Shown: positions 1-12,742, counted from the first letter of the stretch. The stretch: DNA of 64,000 nucleotides from Phascolarctos cinereus (GCF_002099425.1 NW_018343969.1:2194001-2258000), one strand, 5' to 3'. A program made the numbers and translations. The notes: a model not told the origin generated them from the letters alone.

Positions 1-245
1 TTAAAATAGGTCACAGGGCCTGGTAGAAAAAGCTGTAATAGTTTGGGAGGTGGAAGACTTCATTCTTAGCCTGCCATCAACCACCTCACTATGCAATTAG
101 AGCCATGTTTTATTTAATTGCTTTAGGTGTTGGGCTCCACAGCTGTAAGATAAATAGGTACTTAAAATTATTCTTATTCCATTCTATGAGTGTAGGAAGC
201 CAAAGGATTTTAACACGGTAGAAGGTAGTTATTTTCCCTCAAAAT

Positions 246-290
246 GCCTATATATTTGCATATATACATGCATATATACATATTCATGTA
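246..290. repeat. AT-rich microsatellite-like tract
   Basis: Alternating tatata/catata units with no open frame of interest. It is a short low-complexity tract. Confidence 0.6.
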
Positions 291-359
291 TCACTTGGGA
301 TTTTCTGGTATGGGAAAGTCTCTCTACCTGTGCAGATTGGCACTTTCTCTGAAACTCAT

Positions 360-478
360 TATACAATGGCTAGGTCACCCCACAAATGTTTCAGAGGTGG
401 GATTTTAATCTAGGTCTTTCTGACACTGAAGTTATCTCTCTATTTATTCATTAATCCAGGCTGCCTCTCTAGATACAA
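360..478 (-). repeat. MIR/THER1-type SINE fragment
   Basis: Reads as the reverse complement of the tRNA-like half of MIR: a gggattttaatctaggtctt block followed by a gctgcctc end, as in reverse MIR copies. It is diverged and partial. Confidence 0.5.
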
Positions 479-480
479 GG

Positions 481-1424
481 ATAGGTACAAAGAAGAATCA
501 TTACATAGTAGAATATATTAAGAGATATTAATTTTTTTTTCATGACAGGTATTTTAAAATTGTAAGGGATGGGTTAAGGTGGAGGGTTTAAGATACAGAC
601 ATGGAACAGAAAATCTCTTGAGGTCCTTTTCTGCACTAGGTTTTTATTAAACATACACACACACACAAATGCATTTTCAAGGAGCATTACTTTTAAGACA
701 GATTAGCCTTTTAAAAAACATTTTAGTTTTACATATCTATCAGGAAGACTCTCCATGGTTTTGAATCATTTTACAACTTAATTCTGTGATCAGGTCATTG
801 AAATAGGATTTGTGGGGATGGTTAACAAGCCACCAGGGAGTTGGTGGATGAAGAAAAGCATAACCCTAACAACAAGCCTGTGTTTTCATAAAGCATGCTT
901 GCTGTCTGAAGGTCATAGTCTGTGAAATTGTGGTTAGCAAAAGAAATTAGTCATGAAAACAGAGCAGAGACCAGCAGGGACTTATAATGTGGGAATTAAT
1001 TCCATTTTCTTTTGTTGTTTATTTAAAGAGAATTGGGTTGTGAAAGGGCAGAAGTTGCCTAGTGGCTGAGGATTTTGGGGGAGTATCCCTGACAAACATT
1101 TCCTGATAATGATGAAGTTTATTTGGAAGAGATGACAGTTTTTATTATCATTTTAATGCATGCAGATTTCAACACACTGGGCATCACAAATATGCAAACA
1201 AAAGTTGCCACACCCAGTCAACTTGTTTTCCTACAGGAGGAAAAAAGCTCCCAATATAAACCATCTAAAATTGAGGATTATGTTAGATAAGGTCCTTGTC
1301 TCTTTCTTCTTTCTGATCTCTGGTATGTGCATATCTATGATTTATTTTTTTGCGTTATGGAACTCGGTATAAAAACTTCCATCTCATACATGTGGGAACA
1401 CTTGTCTATAATTTGCCATATTAA
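481..1424. other. Unassigned AT-rich sequence
   Basis: I see no recognisable repeat or coding signal apart from a short CA run near 653-668. A 70-codon open frame at 1160-1372 has no family resemblance I can name and is probably chance. Confidence 0.4.
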
Positions 1425-1545
1425 GGTTGCCTGGGGCACTGAAAGGTCAAGTGGCTTGCCACTGGTCACAGAGAAGTAAAGACTTGAACCCAGGTATGCC
1501 TTACTTCAAGTATACACTGTGCCTTTCATTCTATCTCTCTTAAAT
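1425..1545 (-). repeat. MIR-type SINE fragment
   Basis: Contains the reverse MIR core: an aagtggcttgcc block, a gtcacagagaagtaaagact stretch and a gaacccaggt block. Confidence 0.6.
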
Positions 1546-2345
1546 AGGAAGGAAAGGAAATGTATGTGTCAGCCTGCCAGGTTTAGAATGACAAAATTCC
1601 ACATGAAGCAACTTAGCCAAGATGATGACTGTTCTTCTAGTAAATATTTCTGAAGTTCCTGTCCTTGTCACCCTATCAAATTTAGGGGAAATGCAATTAA
1701 AAGGCACAAGAATATTGAGTGACAAACTTCAAGTACTCTCTTGAAATCTGCAGTTATTTTACTTGCTCTTCTCCTTTACAAAGTATACTCAGCCTGTCTT
1801 GACAAGTGGACACTAGGTTTCCTTGCAAGATAATGCATTGAAATATTATACTATCATATGTTGTCAATATATTAATAACATATGGAAACACAGAAGCACA
1901 GAATTTTCGAAGAGTCCTCAGCTCTCATCCCCAAAAAGAATTCCCATTATGACATATCCAACAAGTAGTTGGATATACAACATCTTCTGCTCAAAGAACT
2001 TCCACTATTTCCTAAGGGAGCTTATACCACTAATGTGTATTTTTTTTTTGTTATGAAGTTTTTGTTGTTGGTAGAGGCCAAAATTTGTCTATTTGCAACC
2101 TGTGGGAAAAAATAAAAATGGGAATTGCTTCTAAGTGCCAGTTAATTCAGGAGAAATAAATTCATTTTTCTTTGCCATCCTTAGAGGATTGGTCTCTGGT
2201 CCTGTCTAGATAAACTAGCAACACTTAAAGGAGCCTGTAGACCTACACATCTGATAGCAAAGCCACATCCTACTTTCTGCTTGGCTCAGATAATTTGTTG
2301 GAGCTGGCCTGGCCACTAGAAATACTGTCATCCATAGTGGCCCAG
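1546..2345. other. Unassigned sequence
   Basis: No element recognised. Short open frames on both strands lack any protein-family signature. Confidence 0.4.
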
Positions 2346-2584
2346 GGAGTAGCTAGGGCACTGGATCTGGAGTCAAGAAGATTCTTTTTCCTGAGTTCAA
2401 ATCTAGCCTCAGACACTTACTAGGTTTGTGACCCTGGGCAAGTCACCCTGCTTGCCTCAGTTTCCTAATCTGTAGAATGAGCTGGAGAAGGAAATGGCAA
2501 ACCACTTCAGTATCTTTGCCAAGAAAACCCCAAATATGGTCATGAAGAGTTGGTAATGACTGAAACAACTGAACAATAACAAAC
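2346..2584 (+). repeat. Mar1 CORE-SINE
   Basis: Near full-length marsupial Mar1. The tRNA-like head (ggatctggagtcaagaag, gagttcaaatctagcctcag) is followed by the CORE region (gtgaccctgggcaagtcac, gcctcagtttcctaatctgt). The 3' tail ends in aactgaacaataacaa and resembles the 3' end of BovB-type RTE LINEs, which are thought to mobilise this SINE. Confidence 0.9.
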
Positions 2585-2884
2585 ACTGGCATAATAACTT
2601 TGAACCCTTCTCACACACGTGTCTAATTTGTCATCTTCTCTGCAAATCCAGTGCACCTTCAATCAGTACATTTTCCTTGGCTCCTCTTCAGTCACACTGA
2701 CCAAGGATAAGGCACAAGCTTCTTCTCACAACCCTTCTGCCTTTCCTTCTGCAAATCACCCTATGATGGCATGGATTGGTGTTCTCTATTACAGTCTAGA
2801 CTCTAGGACAGTAGACTATGTTTCTCTGTGTCACCATTCTGAACTTTTTTATGAGAAAGTGTCATGTTTCTAGGTGTGGGCCAA
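2585..2884. other. Unassigned sequence between repeats
   Basis: An 84-codon open frame (2619-2873) crosses this stretch, but it matches no family I know and has no splice or start context that convinces me. No repeat was recognised. Confidence 0.35.
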
Positions 2885-3280
2885 TCAATCAATTGCCATT
2901 TATTAAGCACCTACTATGTGCTAGGCATTGTCTTCCGGTCATTGTTGTTTAGTCACTTTCTAGTCATGCTCAACTCTTCATGACTCCATGTCAGGTTTTC
3001 TTGGCAAAGATATTGGAGTGATTTGCCAGTTCCTTCTCCAGCTCATTTTACAGATGAGGAAACTGAGGCAAACAGGGTGACATGACTTGCTCAGGATCAC
3101 ACAGCTAAAAAGTATCTGAGGCCAGATTTGAACTCAGGAAGATGAGTCTTCTGACTCCAGGCCAGGTACTCTATCCACTATGTCACCTAGCTGCCTCCAG
3201 GCACTGTCTCAGGTGACAGCAATACAGAAAAAGAATTAAACAATGTTTTCTCTAAAGGAGCTTACATTCTAAATCCATGT
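2885..3280 (-). repeat. L2 LINE 3' end, split by a Mar1
   Basis: The left part (2885-2933) carries the reverse L2 terminus tattaagcacctactatgtg. The right part (3199-3280) continues with gctcccctt-like sequence ending in ggagcttacattctaa, as in reverse L2 ends. A Mar1 element sits between them. Confidence 0.65.
2934..3198 (-). repeat. Mar1 CORE-SINE nested in L2
   Basis: Full-length reverse Mar1: attgttgtttagtcac tail, ttttacagatgaggaaactg core, and a ctagctgcct head end. It is flanked by aggcattgtct (2923-2933) and aggcactgtct (3199-3209), an 11-bp target duplication with one mismatch. Confidence 0.9.
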
Positions 3281-3284
3281 GCCT

Positions 3285-3745
3285 CCCAAGGGAAAAGATT
3301 TGGCTCTATCCTACTTTTCTAGGCTTATTACATCTTACTCCCCTTCACTCACACTAAATCCTAGGCGGACTAGCCTGTTTGCTTCTCCCTCAATACAACA
3401 CTTCACCTATTGTTTCTGTGCCTTAGCACAGGCCACTCTTTTCCCTTAAATACATCATCTCTTCAACTGTGCTTCACAGAATCCTCAATCTTTCTATGAG
3501 GTTTCACTTGTGTGTTGCCATCATCTATATAAGACATATGCTGATCCTCTAGCACTTCCCTGGAGATTATTTTGTATTTAATGTACATTCATTTTTTAAT
3601 TTTAAAAATGCCATTGTATTGATGTTTTTTCTCTCCAATATAAAATGAACTCCTTGAGGGGAGAATCTGTTTTATTTTTATACTTATCAGCACCAGGGTT
3701 AATGATAGGAGCTTAATAAATACTTATTCAATGAATGAATTATGG
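3285..3745 (+). repeat. L2 LINE 3' end
   Basis: Plus-strand L2 ORF2 end and 3' UTR: cttattacatcttactcccc, then aatgaactccttgagggg, then the polyadenylation-proximal gcttaataaatacttattca terminus. Confidence 0.75.
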
Positions 3746-4924
3746 CAAAGTAAGGCTTGTCATCATGTCTGAAACAGATAATTTCATCTTTCACCAAGAG
3801 CATCTGCTAATAAATAGGCAGGAGCTAATTGCAGAAGAAAAAAATGGCATAAACTGTTGTGGCAAGTGGCTCTCTTGTGGGAGGATGGGAAAGCTGTGCA
3901 TAATCTGTTTACTCTATATTAGGGGAGAGCAGGTTTAAATAAAGAATAGGTAGGATGCATTGGTCTAGTATTTTAAAGGGCAACTGAACTGCTAAGGGGG
4001 GAAGTGTGAAACAAAAACTGACTAGAGAGAATGAGGGCATAACTTTTATAAACTCAGATTTCAAAAAAAATCAGTACTGAGAAAACAGAACTAAGGAGAA
4101 TTAACCTTTTCTTTAGGCATACTCCAACTCTCCCCAACACATTATGAGTCTCCAGAAAAGTATTCCCCATTCTTTTCCACGTGGGAGATTGCACCAGCAA
4201 TTCTGCACTTTGTATGTGTTCATAAGGATTGTGCTCATTGGTCAATCCCCATTTCCACTTGCCATATGCCCTTAGCTTTGTTCAGGCTCAGGCTGAAAGA
4301 AGGCTCCATCATACCTGATAACTTTTTATTTTATATGATGATATAATCAACTGTCTTCCATTTTTCTAGAACTTAAAACATCTTCTGATGAAATAATAGA
4401 ATACAGATATTCTTCAATATAAATTTCCTGAAAAATTAAAACTTTTTTGAAGAAATGTTTTCCCTCTCACCCACTTTTACATCTTTATATCACTTGACAC
4501 TATGGCCAACCTTTTAGCCATCTATATTGTACATTAGGGGTGTTAGCACATTTTGGGGCATATTCCCATTCCCGTCAAACTTTGATCAAAGGATTTTCAG
4601 AATTCTACAGATATGAAGGACAACATACCATGTACAATACAAATTGTCCTAGTATCACAGAATCTATGAGCTTCCATAGGCTAGATGATAGACAAGTTAG
4701 ATGGATTTGTAATTAAATGAATGACAATATCCTAGTGATAAATGGGTTGGTGTAAACTTGTAGAAAGGTCTATAGTAAAGTGAGTTAATAATTTGTCCTT
4801 ATCCCTGGGCACAAGAGGCTTAAAAAAGGGAAGAGCTACTATAAATGCTCCCCCAGAGTGTGCTAGCACACATTACCTATATTATATGTACACCTATCCC
4901 TAGGAATATTTCCCAGATTCCTTT
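3746..4924. other. Unassigned sequence
   Basis: No repeat family or gene recognised. Open frames here (3735-3938 plus, 4054-4245 minus) are short and lack domain signatures. Confidence 0.4.
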
Positions 4925-5812
4925 TTCCTCATTGGGTTTCGTGACCTGGCTCTCTGGTTCTACTATCTTTCTAGCTTCTCTTTTTCCCTCCCTTCTTTCT
5001 CTTCAAATCTCTGTTCCTGTGTTTCTTCTTTTTCTATTTTCTCTGATTTGGAGCTCATATCTACTCCCTAGCTTTAATAATCACATCTATCTAGATAGGG
5101 CCTGAGTCTATATCTCTATCCCTGATCTCTCCATAAAATGCCATTATCATTTTTTTCAAACATTGGCTGGAAATTTACACCTGGGTCTCCTATTAGCTTC
5201 AGTAGCAACACTCTTCTCCCTGTCATTGAAGCTTGAAATCTTACTAATCTTTGACTCTTTCCTCTTTCTTATCTTTCTTCTTCAGCATTTAGCTACTGCC
5301 TATTTATTAGCAGACTCTCTTACTGAAAGATGAAATTATCTGTATATGTTTTGTGTATAAAATATACATGTTCTCTGTCACCCACTGGAATGTAAGTTTC
5401 TTAATGGTAGGCTCTGCCTTGCTTTTGTCTTTGTAATCTTGGTACTTTGCACAATGTCTGTCACATAATATTCAGTCAACCAATGATTTAGGACCGACTG
5501 ATTTATAGTTAAGTTTTCTCTCTTCTCCAATCACAATATCTCTTGCATGGACACTCTCCTTTCTACTTCCACTACAACAGTCCTAACTTAGGATTTATCC
5601 TGAATACACAAAAGGAGATATATAACTGGTCTTCTCACCTCCAATCTTTACCCTCTTGACTTTGTTCTTTAATCAACCTTGACCTCAAAACTCAATGAGT
5701 TTTATTCAAAAGACCCTCAGTGGTTCTATATAACTTTTTGAATAACAAAATTTCTCCTTGCATTCAAAGCCTTTTATAATCTGACTCAACTTTCCTTTCT
5801 AGCCTTACCTCA
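4925..5812 (+). repeat. L2 LINE ORF2 and 3' fragments
   Basis: Plus-strand L2 reverse-transcriptase region. Landmarks are gtgacctggctctctggttc, the ctttaataatcacatctat block before the RT active-site region, and attcaaagccttttataatc near the ORF end. A separate L2 3'-end block (cactggaatgtaagtttctt, about 5380-5505) lies out of order, so at least two L2 pieces are joined or nested. A Mar1 interrupts the right end. Confidence 0.65.
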
Positions 5813-6072
5813 CATTGTTGTTGTTGAGTCATTTCAGTAGTGTTTGCATCTTTGTGACACCATTTGGGATATTCTTGGCAAAGATATTAGAGTTATTTTG
5901 CTGTTTCCTTCTCTACCTCATTTTACAGATGAAGAAACGGAGGCAAATAGGGTTAAGTGATTTGCCCAGGGTCACATAGCTAGTGTTTGAGGCCAGATTT
6001 GGACTCATGAGGATATGTTCCTATTTCCAAGCCCAGTATTCTATAACCACTGTGCTAACTAGTTGCCCTGCC
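5813..6072 (-). repeat. Mar1 CORE-SINE
   Basis: Reverse Mar1, complete from attgttgttgttgagtcatt through ctcattttacagatgaagaa and ttgcccagggtcacatagct to the head at ctagttgccctg. Confidence 0.9.
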
Positions 6073-6101
6073 ACTTTTATTATTATTATTATGGCCTTTT
6101 A

Positions 6102-6345
6102 ATAGATGGCATAATGGATAGAGGGATGGTGTGAGGCTTAGGAAGAACTGAATTCAAATTCTGCCTCAGATATTTATTACCTATATGATCTTAAGCAAGT
6201 CACTCTATTTCCACCTCCATTTCCTCATCTGTAAAATGGAGACAATAATAGCATCTTTCTCACAGGGTCATTGTGAGGATCAAAGGATATGATATCTATA
6301 AAGGGCTTTGTAGAACTTAAAGTATTGTTTAATTTAGTAACTAAA
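6102..6345 (+). repeat. MIR SINE
   Basis: Full-length plus MIR: ggcataatggatagagggat head, tttcctcatctgtaaaatgg core, gggtcattgtgaggatcaaa and a gggctttgtagaacttaaag tail. Confidence 0.85.
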
Positions 6346-7769
6346 TTAAGTTAATTTAATAATAAATTTTGTTTAATTGAACATTTCAGAACGTATAGGT
6401 CCTGGAACAAAACTAAATGAGGAGTATAGCTAGTTCTGGTCTTTCTCTTACAGCTCTACAGCATCTACTTGTTTCATTCAATTATGCATCAATTCAAGGA
6501 AAAATGAGTACTAAAGATAGTTTCATTACATTACAGAGATTAAAAAAAAAGCTGTTCTGTTGCAATTTTTACCTTTCAACCAGCTGTTATAGCATTATAT
6601 AGACAGTTTGATGGTAAGTAGTTTCTTTACTTTGGTTTGCTCCGACTGTATAGTAATGCTTTACATAAAAAAATCTTCCATCATGGAAACATAGATCACT
6701 GAAAGAATTTGTTGCAGCATTTATAGTGTTGCTGCTATACTAAAGGATACAATTACTATTTATATTATTCATTCTCTGCAAATATGATATTCAAGAGGCT
6801 CAATTAAGCCATAAGAATGCATTTCTGTATGTGAAATGGGATTTGTGATTCATATAAGAAATGAAGCAGTGTACTTTACAAAAATGAAGCTTGGAGACCA
6901 TACTTTGAGAGATACTGTCTGAATGTATGGCTGTTAATAATGACAAAGCCTTACTGAGCTGTCATGAATCGAATGAATAAAGGTCAACTATGACCAGGGC
7001 TGTCATCAAGAGTCAGTCTCACTGTAAGAATTTCCAGGGTAATGACACTTAAGGGAGAAAGGAAGACAATATAATGAGCTCTCCAAACAGTAATTCTTAG
7101 ACAGGAAATATCATCCTTTACTGTAAGACTTATTATGAAAGATTAAGTCAGTTACTTCATCAGGGCTACTCCCTTTAAAAGAAATCCTGCCTTTTTAATT
7201 TGATTAAACATCAAGACTTTAATAATGTAGATGTCACATATGGCATATACATGGAAAGATTATAGCATAATGAAACCATAAGTTTTGTGCATGGTAAATT
7301 AGGAGTAACTATTTCAGAAAAGCAATGTGGACTCAAGAACAATGAGTAATACTACCAACTGTTCTTTCCTCCTGGGGATATTAGCTGGTGCTAAGTCTTC
7401 AGCTGTAACTTATAATTGATTTTAACACCAAGAAGCACCAGATTCAAGAGCAGTGGAGGTGATCTGATATTTTGGAGTTAGATGTTCCCTGGCTAGCTGC
7501 AATCTCATAACAGAAATCCAATGCCATTATATTGTTGAAATTTCAGGGGCATATCAGTCCCATAAAGCTACGATTCCTATAGGCCTGTGAACATGTCTGG
7601 AATCCTCACCATTGGAGCTTTGATCTTTGGATAAATAGATCATGCCTCCAGATTACCCTTACTCACTTATACTTATGATCCCTGAGAGAGGTACCACATC
7701 AGCACCCACACATCCATTCATATGGATTATTTATCAGACGTTGTCACTGGATACAGAACATAATAATCC
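6346..7769. other. Unassigned AT-rich sequence
   Basis: AT-rich tract near 6340-6380, then complex sequence with no repeat or coding match that I recognise. Confidence 0.4.
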
Positions 7770-7847
7770 TCACTTTTTCAAAGTATAGTAAAGTTTGCAA
7801 AGCACTTTCCCCACAACAACCCTGAAAGGTAAGTAATGCAAGCAGCA
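7770..7847 (-). repeat. MIR SINE 3' fragment
   Basis: Reverse MIR tail with tttgcaaagcactttcccc and acaacaaccctgaaaggtaa, ending where a Mar1 begins. Confidence 0.6.
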
Positions 7848-8097
7848 CTAATAACAATTATTGGTGAGTCATTTTTCAGTCATGTCCAACTTCACAACTC
7901 CATTTGTGGTTTTCTTGGCAAAGGTACTGGAATAGTTGGCCATTTCCTTCTCCAACTCATTTTACAGATGAGGAAACTGATGCAAACAGGGTTAAGTGAC
8001 TTGCCCAGGAGCTACTAAGTATCTCAAGCTAGATTTGAACTCAGGAAGATGAGTCTTTCTGACTCCAGGCCCTCTATCTGTTGTACCACCTAGCTGT
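7848..8097 (-). repeat. Mar1 CORE-SINE
   Basis: Reverse Mar1: gtggttttcttggcaaagg, cattttacagatgaggaaac, gttaagtgacttgcccagg, ending in accacctagctgtgg. It has a small internal deletion after the core. Confidence 0.9.
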
Positions 8098-8779
8098 GGC
8101 TCTGTTCACAATCACGATCAAAAGAGGATTCATTTCCAAAGCAGGGAGAGAAGTAGAAAACATTCTTAAAAGCTTACAATGTAGAGGTTTGTCTATATAG
8201 TAAGTGAGATGATTTCACAGGGGGCTGATTAGGGGAGACCCTGATCAATTTAGCAAGTCCCCTCCAAACGCCCACTTATAGAAATATTGGAGTTAATTGC
8301 CTGAAATATTATTAAATGGGGGGGGGGAATCTTTAAACGTCTTTGCAAAAGCATAAACCAATCCTGTCTATTCTTGGATATGTAAGTAGTATTACACTAC
8401 CTAATATTTATAATGAGTTGTGGAAAGAAAATCATTTTTTTCCTACTGGAGTAAAGTAGAAAAATCCAGTGCACAAGTCTATGACTTAAGAACCAGTATC
8501 TTTTCCAAAGTGCCATATATTCATGTATACTATGATAGGAGGTATCTTAAAAAGTGAATCTGACCCCTACCTTCAAGTGGACCACATCTTTAATCATTCC
8601 ACATAGATGAGTGTCTCTTCTTAATGATCTCAAGAAAAGATTTCCCATAAGTGCAAGAAAGTTCTTATAGCATGCATTTCTACTGCCATAAGAAAGATGA
8701 ATTCATCATTATTCTTGCAACACTATGCGTCAAATTTATATTACTTGATGATATCCATGAAGCTGCCTCTTAATTCTCT
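8098..8779. other. Unassigned sequence
   Basis: Contains a poly-G run at 8319-8327. No repeat family recognised. Confidence 0.4.
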
Positions 8780-9270
8780 CCTCCAGACAAAGTTCTCTAT
8801 TAATTATAAGTGCTTTAATCATTTCCCAGATGTCAAATAGGTCACTTAAAAAAATACCAATCATTTTTGTAACTCTTTACTGGATCCTATCCAATTACTC
8901 TACATCTTTCATGAAATGAAGAGTCCCAGAAAAGATTCAGTATTAATATTTTGTATGGAAGGAGCTTCTGAATTTCATTACAACTGTTAATATAGTCCAT
9001 AATCCTATGGTCTTTAATAATAAAATCACTAGCATATGTCTAATGAGCCATTATTTTTTTCCATTGCTATTTGCTTCCCAAGGAGTTAATTTCCTTAAGT
9101 GTTCTTGTCTTTCTCAAGCTTCCTCCTGTTTTTGAAAGAACAATTACTAATGTGGCAAGGTCACTTTGAATTCTATGCCCATATTCCTGGTCATACTAAA
9201 TCCAGTTTAAAGTCATTAACAAACTTTTTATCTCATCAAAGCAATTCAGACAACAATAGTAATTAACACA
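8780..9270 (-). repeat. Probable CR1/L3-type LINE fragment
   Basis: Reads like the reverse complement of the CR1/L3 ORF2 end and 3' UTR: a tgtaactctttactggatcc block, aaggtcactttgaattctat and aaagtcattaacaaactttt. Divergence is high, so the assignment is tentative. Confidence 0.45.
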
Positions 9271-9317
9271 AATCCAAGAACTCAATATTTAGGATTTTGG
9301 TGGCCTTCAAAAGTAAC

Positions 9318-9500
9318 TTCATGGAACCATAGATTTAGAGCAGGAAAGGAAACTGAAGGTCATCTAGTCCAATCCCTCCATTTTGTTGATTGGGAAACTG
9401 AGACCCAGAAAATTTAAGCAATTTGCCTAAGTTCATATGGCCAATAAATGGTAGAGCTGGGATTTGAATCCAATCCTGTTTCCAAATCTGCAATCCTCTT
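9318..9500 (-). repeat. THER1/MIR-type SINE
   Basis: Reverse copy with the marsupial-type tail catagatttagagcaggaaa and aggtcatctagtccaatccc, then gggaaactgagacccagaaa and ggatttgaatccaatcctg. Confidence 0.8.
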
Positions 9501-9520
9501 CAAAGAATTTGATTGTTTCA

Positions 9521-9715
9521 TAGATTGGAAGATTATAGATTTATAGCTGGAAGGGAATTCAGAGCCAATTTTCCTCCTCATTTTATACATGAGGAAACAT
9601 ACCCATAGAATTTCAATGACTTTCACAAGATCACACAGGTAGTAAGTAGCACCTGGGATTTAAACCCAGATGGCTCCAAATCCAGCACTGTTTCTTTTGC
9701 ACCATGCTGCCTCCC
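9521..9715 (-). repeat. THER1/MIR-type SINE, second tandem copy
   Basis: Same family and orientation as the copy just upstream: tatagctggaagggaattca, cattttatacatgaggaaac, atcacacaggtagtaagtag, ending caccatgctgcctccc. Two separate insertions in tandem are more likely than a duplication because the sequences differ widely. Confidence 0.8.
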
Positions 9716-10569
9716 ATATTTTTGGGAAATATATTTCAATATTTTCAATTTTGAATGTTGTAAGTATACATTAAAATATAGGTAGATGATATAGATACAT
9801 GTAATGAAAGATCTATCCATTAAATAACCAATTACTTTTTATAAGTCAACTAGAAAGTGATAGGAATAAATTTATGTTATAGTGATCAGAACAATAATAC
9901 ATGATGGAACAATGACTACAAGCATTTCTAGTGAATACAGAAGTATCTTTTTTTCAAAGGGGAAAAATGATAATAACACCAAAGATAAAAGTGAAATTTA
10001 ACAAATACTCTTAAGAACAAAATAAAATTTTTTAAATAATGTAATTCATGGCAAAAGTGTATCTAAGCCAAAGGAATGAAAGTTAGTAATTCAGGAATGT
10101 ATAAGATACGCAGGATAAGGTTACAATATGGTGTGATGGCAAAAAGCCCATGCTGATATACAATTCATAAGCATGAATTTCATTGAGTACAGCTATCAAC
10201 TATACTCACAGCTAATGCTGGAATATTACAAAATGAATTCTGTTGAAATCACTGCTTGTAAGATGTATCCCAATTGAAGAGAACTGAGAAACATAATTAA
10301 GGTCAAAAAGCTAAAGAAAATATAAGAACTAGATGTAAAGATTTTGAAGCTTTTGTACTTTCTAAGTTTTTCAGAGGGTGTTAGCTGAATGCCCCAGGTG
10401 AAGCCTGGGCAGTCAAACCAGGGAGTTATAGTTCAAGCTAGACTCAGTTAGGATTAGCAACTGGCATAAATAGAAGATTACTAGTAGCTTAAAAATTATT
10501 TCATTCATTCTCAAACCAGGTCTTTCTCTGTAAATATATGGAATGACAATTCAGTGAGAAAATAGTTGC
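9716..10569. other. Unassigned AT-rich sequence
   Basis: No recognisable repeat or gene. Confidence 0.4.
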
Positions 10570-11230
10570 TCTTGAATTCTTGGTACATTCCCTTCACTGC
10601 ATTTATCCACAGGTTGTTAAGTAAAAGAGAAAGTCAGGAGGGAAATTAACTTTTGTTGCCAGTGGAGGCAAGGACCAGGCTTAATATTTCTGCCATATTT
10701 GTATAACTCCTGTCCCACAGCCCACTGATATGGGACTCTCTCTTTATTGGCGGAGATGAAGGCCCTGAACTGCTTGAGGGGTGCCATGGAGTTGGTGAGA
10801 AGTGACTCCCTTTGGGAGAGGCATTCTTCAGGATATTCCAAGTAAGAGACTTGAGCTGGCATCCAGGTTCAAGAGAGAAGATGAAAGAGGCCAACCCCAT
10901 TTCAGGTTATCAAAGGAAAAGATGCTGGGAAAACAGGAGTAGAACTGGCAGTCTCCATCATATCTCTATTCCCAGATTGCTACTTTGGAAATTTTGGAGA
11001 GTTTTCCCTTAGTTGAGATCCAGGACCCTCTATCTTTGTTGAGCCAAGTTACTTCACTCTCAATGGGAGAGCTCCTTCATTCTCTTATCGTCTGGTACAT
11101 ACTGTCCTGTGTATACCTTCTTTGGTTTAAATGAGCTCCTTTGCTATTCTCTATGTTTGTTCATTGTGGAATTGCCATTAGGTGAGAAAAGGGTCAAGCT
11201 TTGGGTATATATAGTTTGGAGTCTTCCTCA
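10570..11230. other. Unassigned, richer-complexity segment
   Basis: More GC than its surroundings, with overlapping short open frames on both strands (minus 10617-10862 and 10646-10900, plus 10812-11012). I recognise neither a protein family nor a repeat. It could be an old repeat consensus I do not know, a fossil LTR or a decayed retrocopy. Confidence 0.35.
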
Positions 11231-11469
11231 TCCCAAAATGATAAAGTGATCAAAAGTTAACTCAAAACCTAATTATATTTCCTAGATGAATAATTAAGGA
11301 AGCAGATAAATATACTGATACCCCCTTCTCTCTGAAGAAAGCAGAGTGGTGGTTTTTGGCCTCAACTTCCTGCAGTAATGTAAATCCCTTTTGGAAAAAG
11401 GTGGAGGAAGAAGAATTAGTGGAGAGTGAACAGTAAAGGAAGACTGTGCATATTAAGTTGAACAACTGA

Positions 11470-12280
11470 AATCAATCAATAAGTCATGCATTTGTATCAT
11501 ACCTATCAAGCATGTATTTGTGCAAAAAAAACCCCAATGAAATAATTGCTACTTTCAAGGATCTTATATTCTAGTTGAAGGATGGTAGAGAGAAACAGGA
11601 AGTTGGAAAGAGGGATGTTTCTTTGGGGAGAGATAACAAATTCTGATTTGGGCATGTTTTTGAGATTCTTATGGTACACCCAAGAGGAAATGATTAAGAA
11701 GGTGGTGATGGGAACAACTGGAACTCATGAGAAAAATTATTATTGAGCCCATGGTAAGTGTTGAGCTTACCAAGAGAGAAAGTGCAGTGAGAAAAGACAA
11801 GAGGGTCCAGGTCAGAGAACTATGCATAGTGGGTAGAAGAGCATAGATGGATGATGATCAGCAAAGGAGAATAAAGGGGAGTGTTGAGACAGAAGAGAAC
11901 TAAGAGAAAGTCATATTGTGAATACAGAGAGAGGAGAGACTATCCAGGAGAAAGAGTAGTTAAAGGTGTCAAATGCAGCCGAGAGGTCGAGAAGAATGAG
12001 GCTTGAGAAAACACCTTTGGATTTAGCAATTAAGAAAACATTATTTCAAGATGTTGAAAAATGAAAGAGACATGAAGAAGCAGAGACAGCCATTAAACTG
12101 GCTTTTCAAGATTTTGGCAGGGAGAGGGAGGAGTGATATGGGATAATGGCTTGAGGGGATGCCAGGGTCAAATGAAGATTATTTTTTAAAGGATAGATGT
12201 GATCTGGGATATTTGTAGTCAGTAAGGAATAAGCTTGTAGATAAAGGGAGATTATGGGAAAACTATATGATTTTACTTTT
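11470..12280 (-). repeat. L2 LINE fragment
   Basis: Reverse L2: a 3'-end block near 11470-11580 (ggatcttatattctag), then RT-domain sequence including gtgtcaaatgcagccgagag, which corresponds to the L2 LLDLSAAFDT region read backwards. The piece between the two parts is rearranged or deleted. Confidence 0.7.
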
Positions 12281-12572
12281 CAAATTTATTTTCCAAATTT
12301 GACCTCTGACTGAAATTTTCATATCATTTTTCTTTGTAATAGTTTCTAATGAATTTGGTACCTAAAGTTTAAAAAATTCCTATTATTCTAAAATATTCTG
12401 ATGATCTAGTGATATGAATTCACTCTTACATTAGAATAGACTGTCATTACCTAGGTGAAATGGATTTCCCAAATTATTTATTTATATTTCTTAACTATCA
12501 ACATCTTTTATGGATAAACAATAACTGTTGTTATGATGCTATAAAAATTTTTAAAAATTAGAATGTCACAAT
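12281..12572. other. Unassigned AT-rich sequence
   Basis: Short AT-rich interval before the microsatellite; nothing recognised. Confidence 0.4.
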
Positions 12573-12663
12573 TATATATATATATACACATATATATGCA
12601 TACACACACACACACATATATATACATATATATATACATACACACACACACATATATATACAC

Positions 12664-12742
<79 letters not shown>

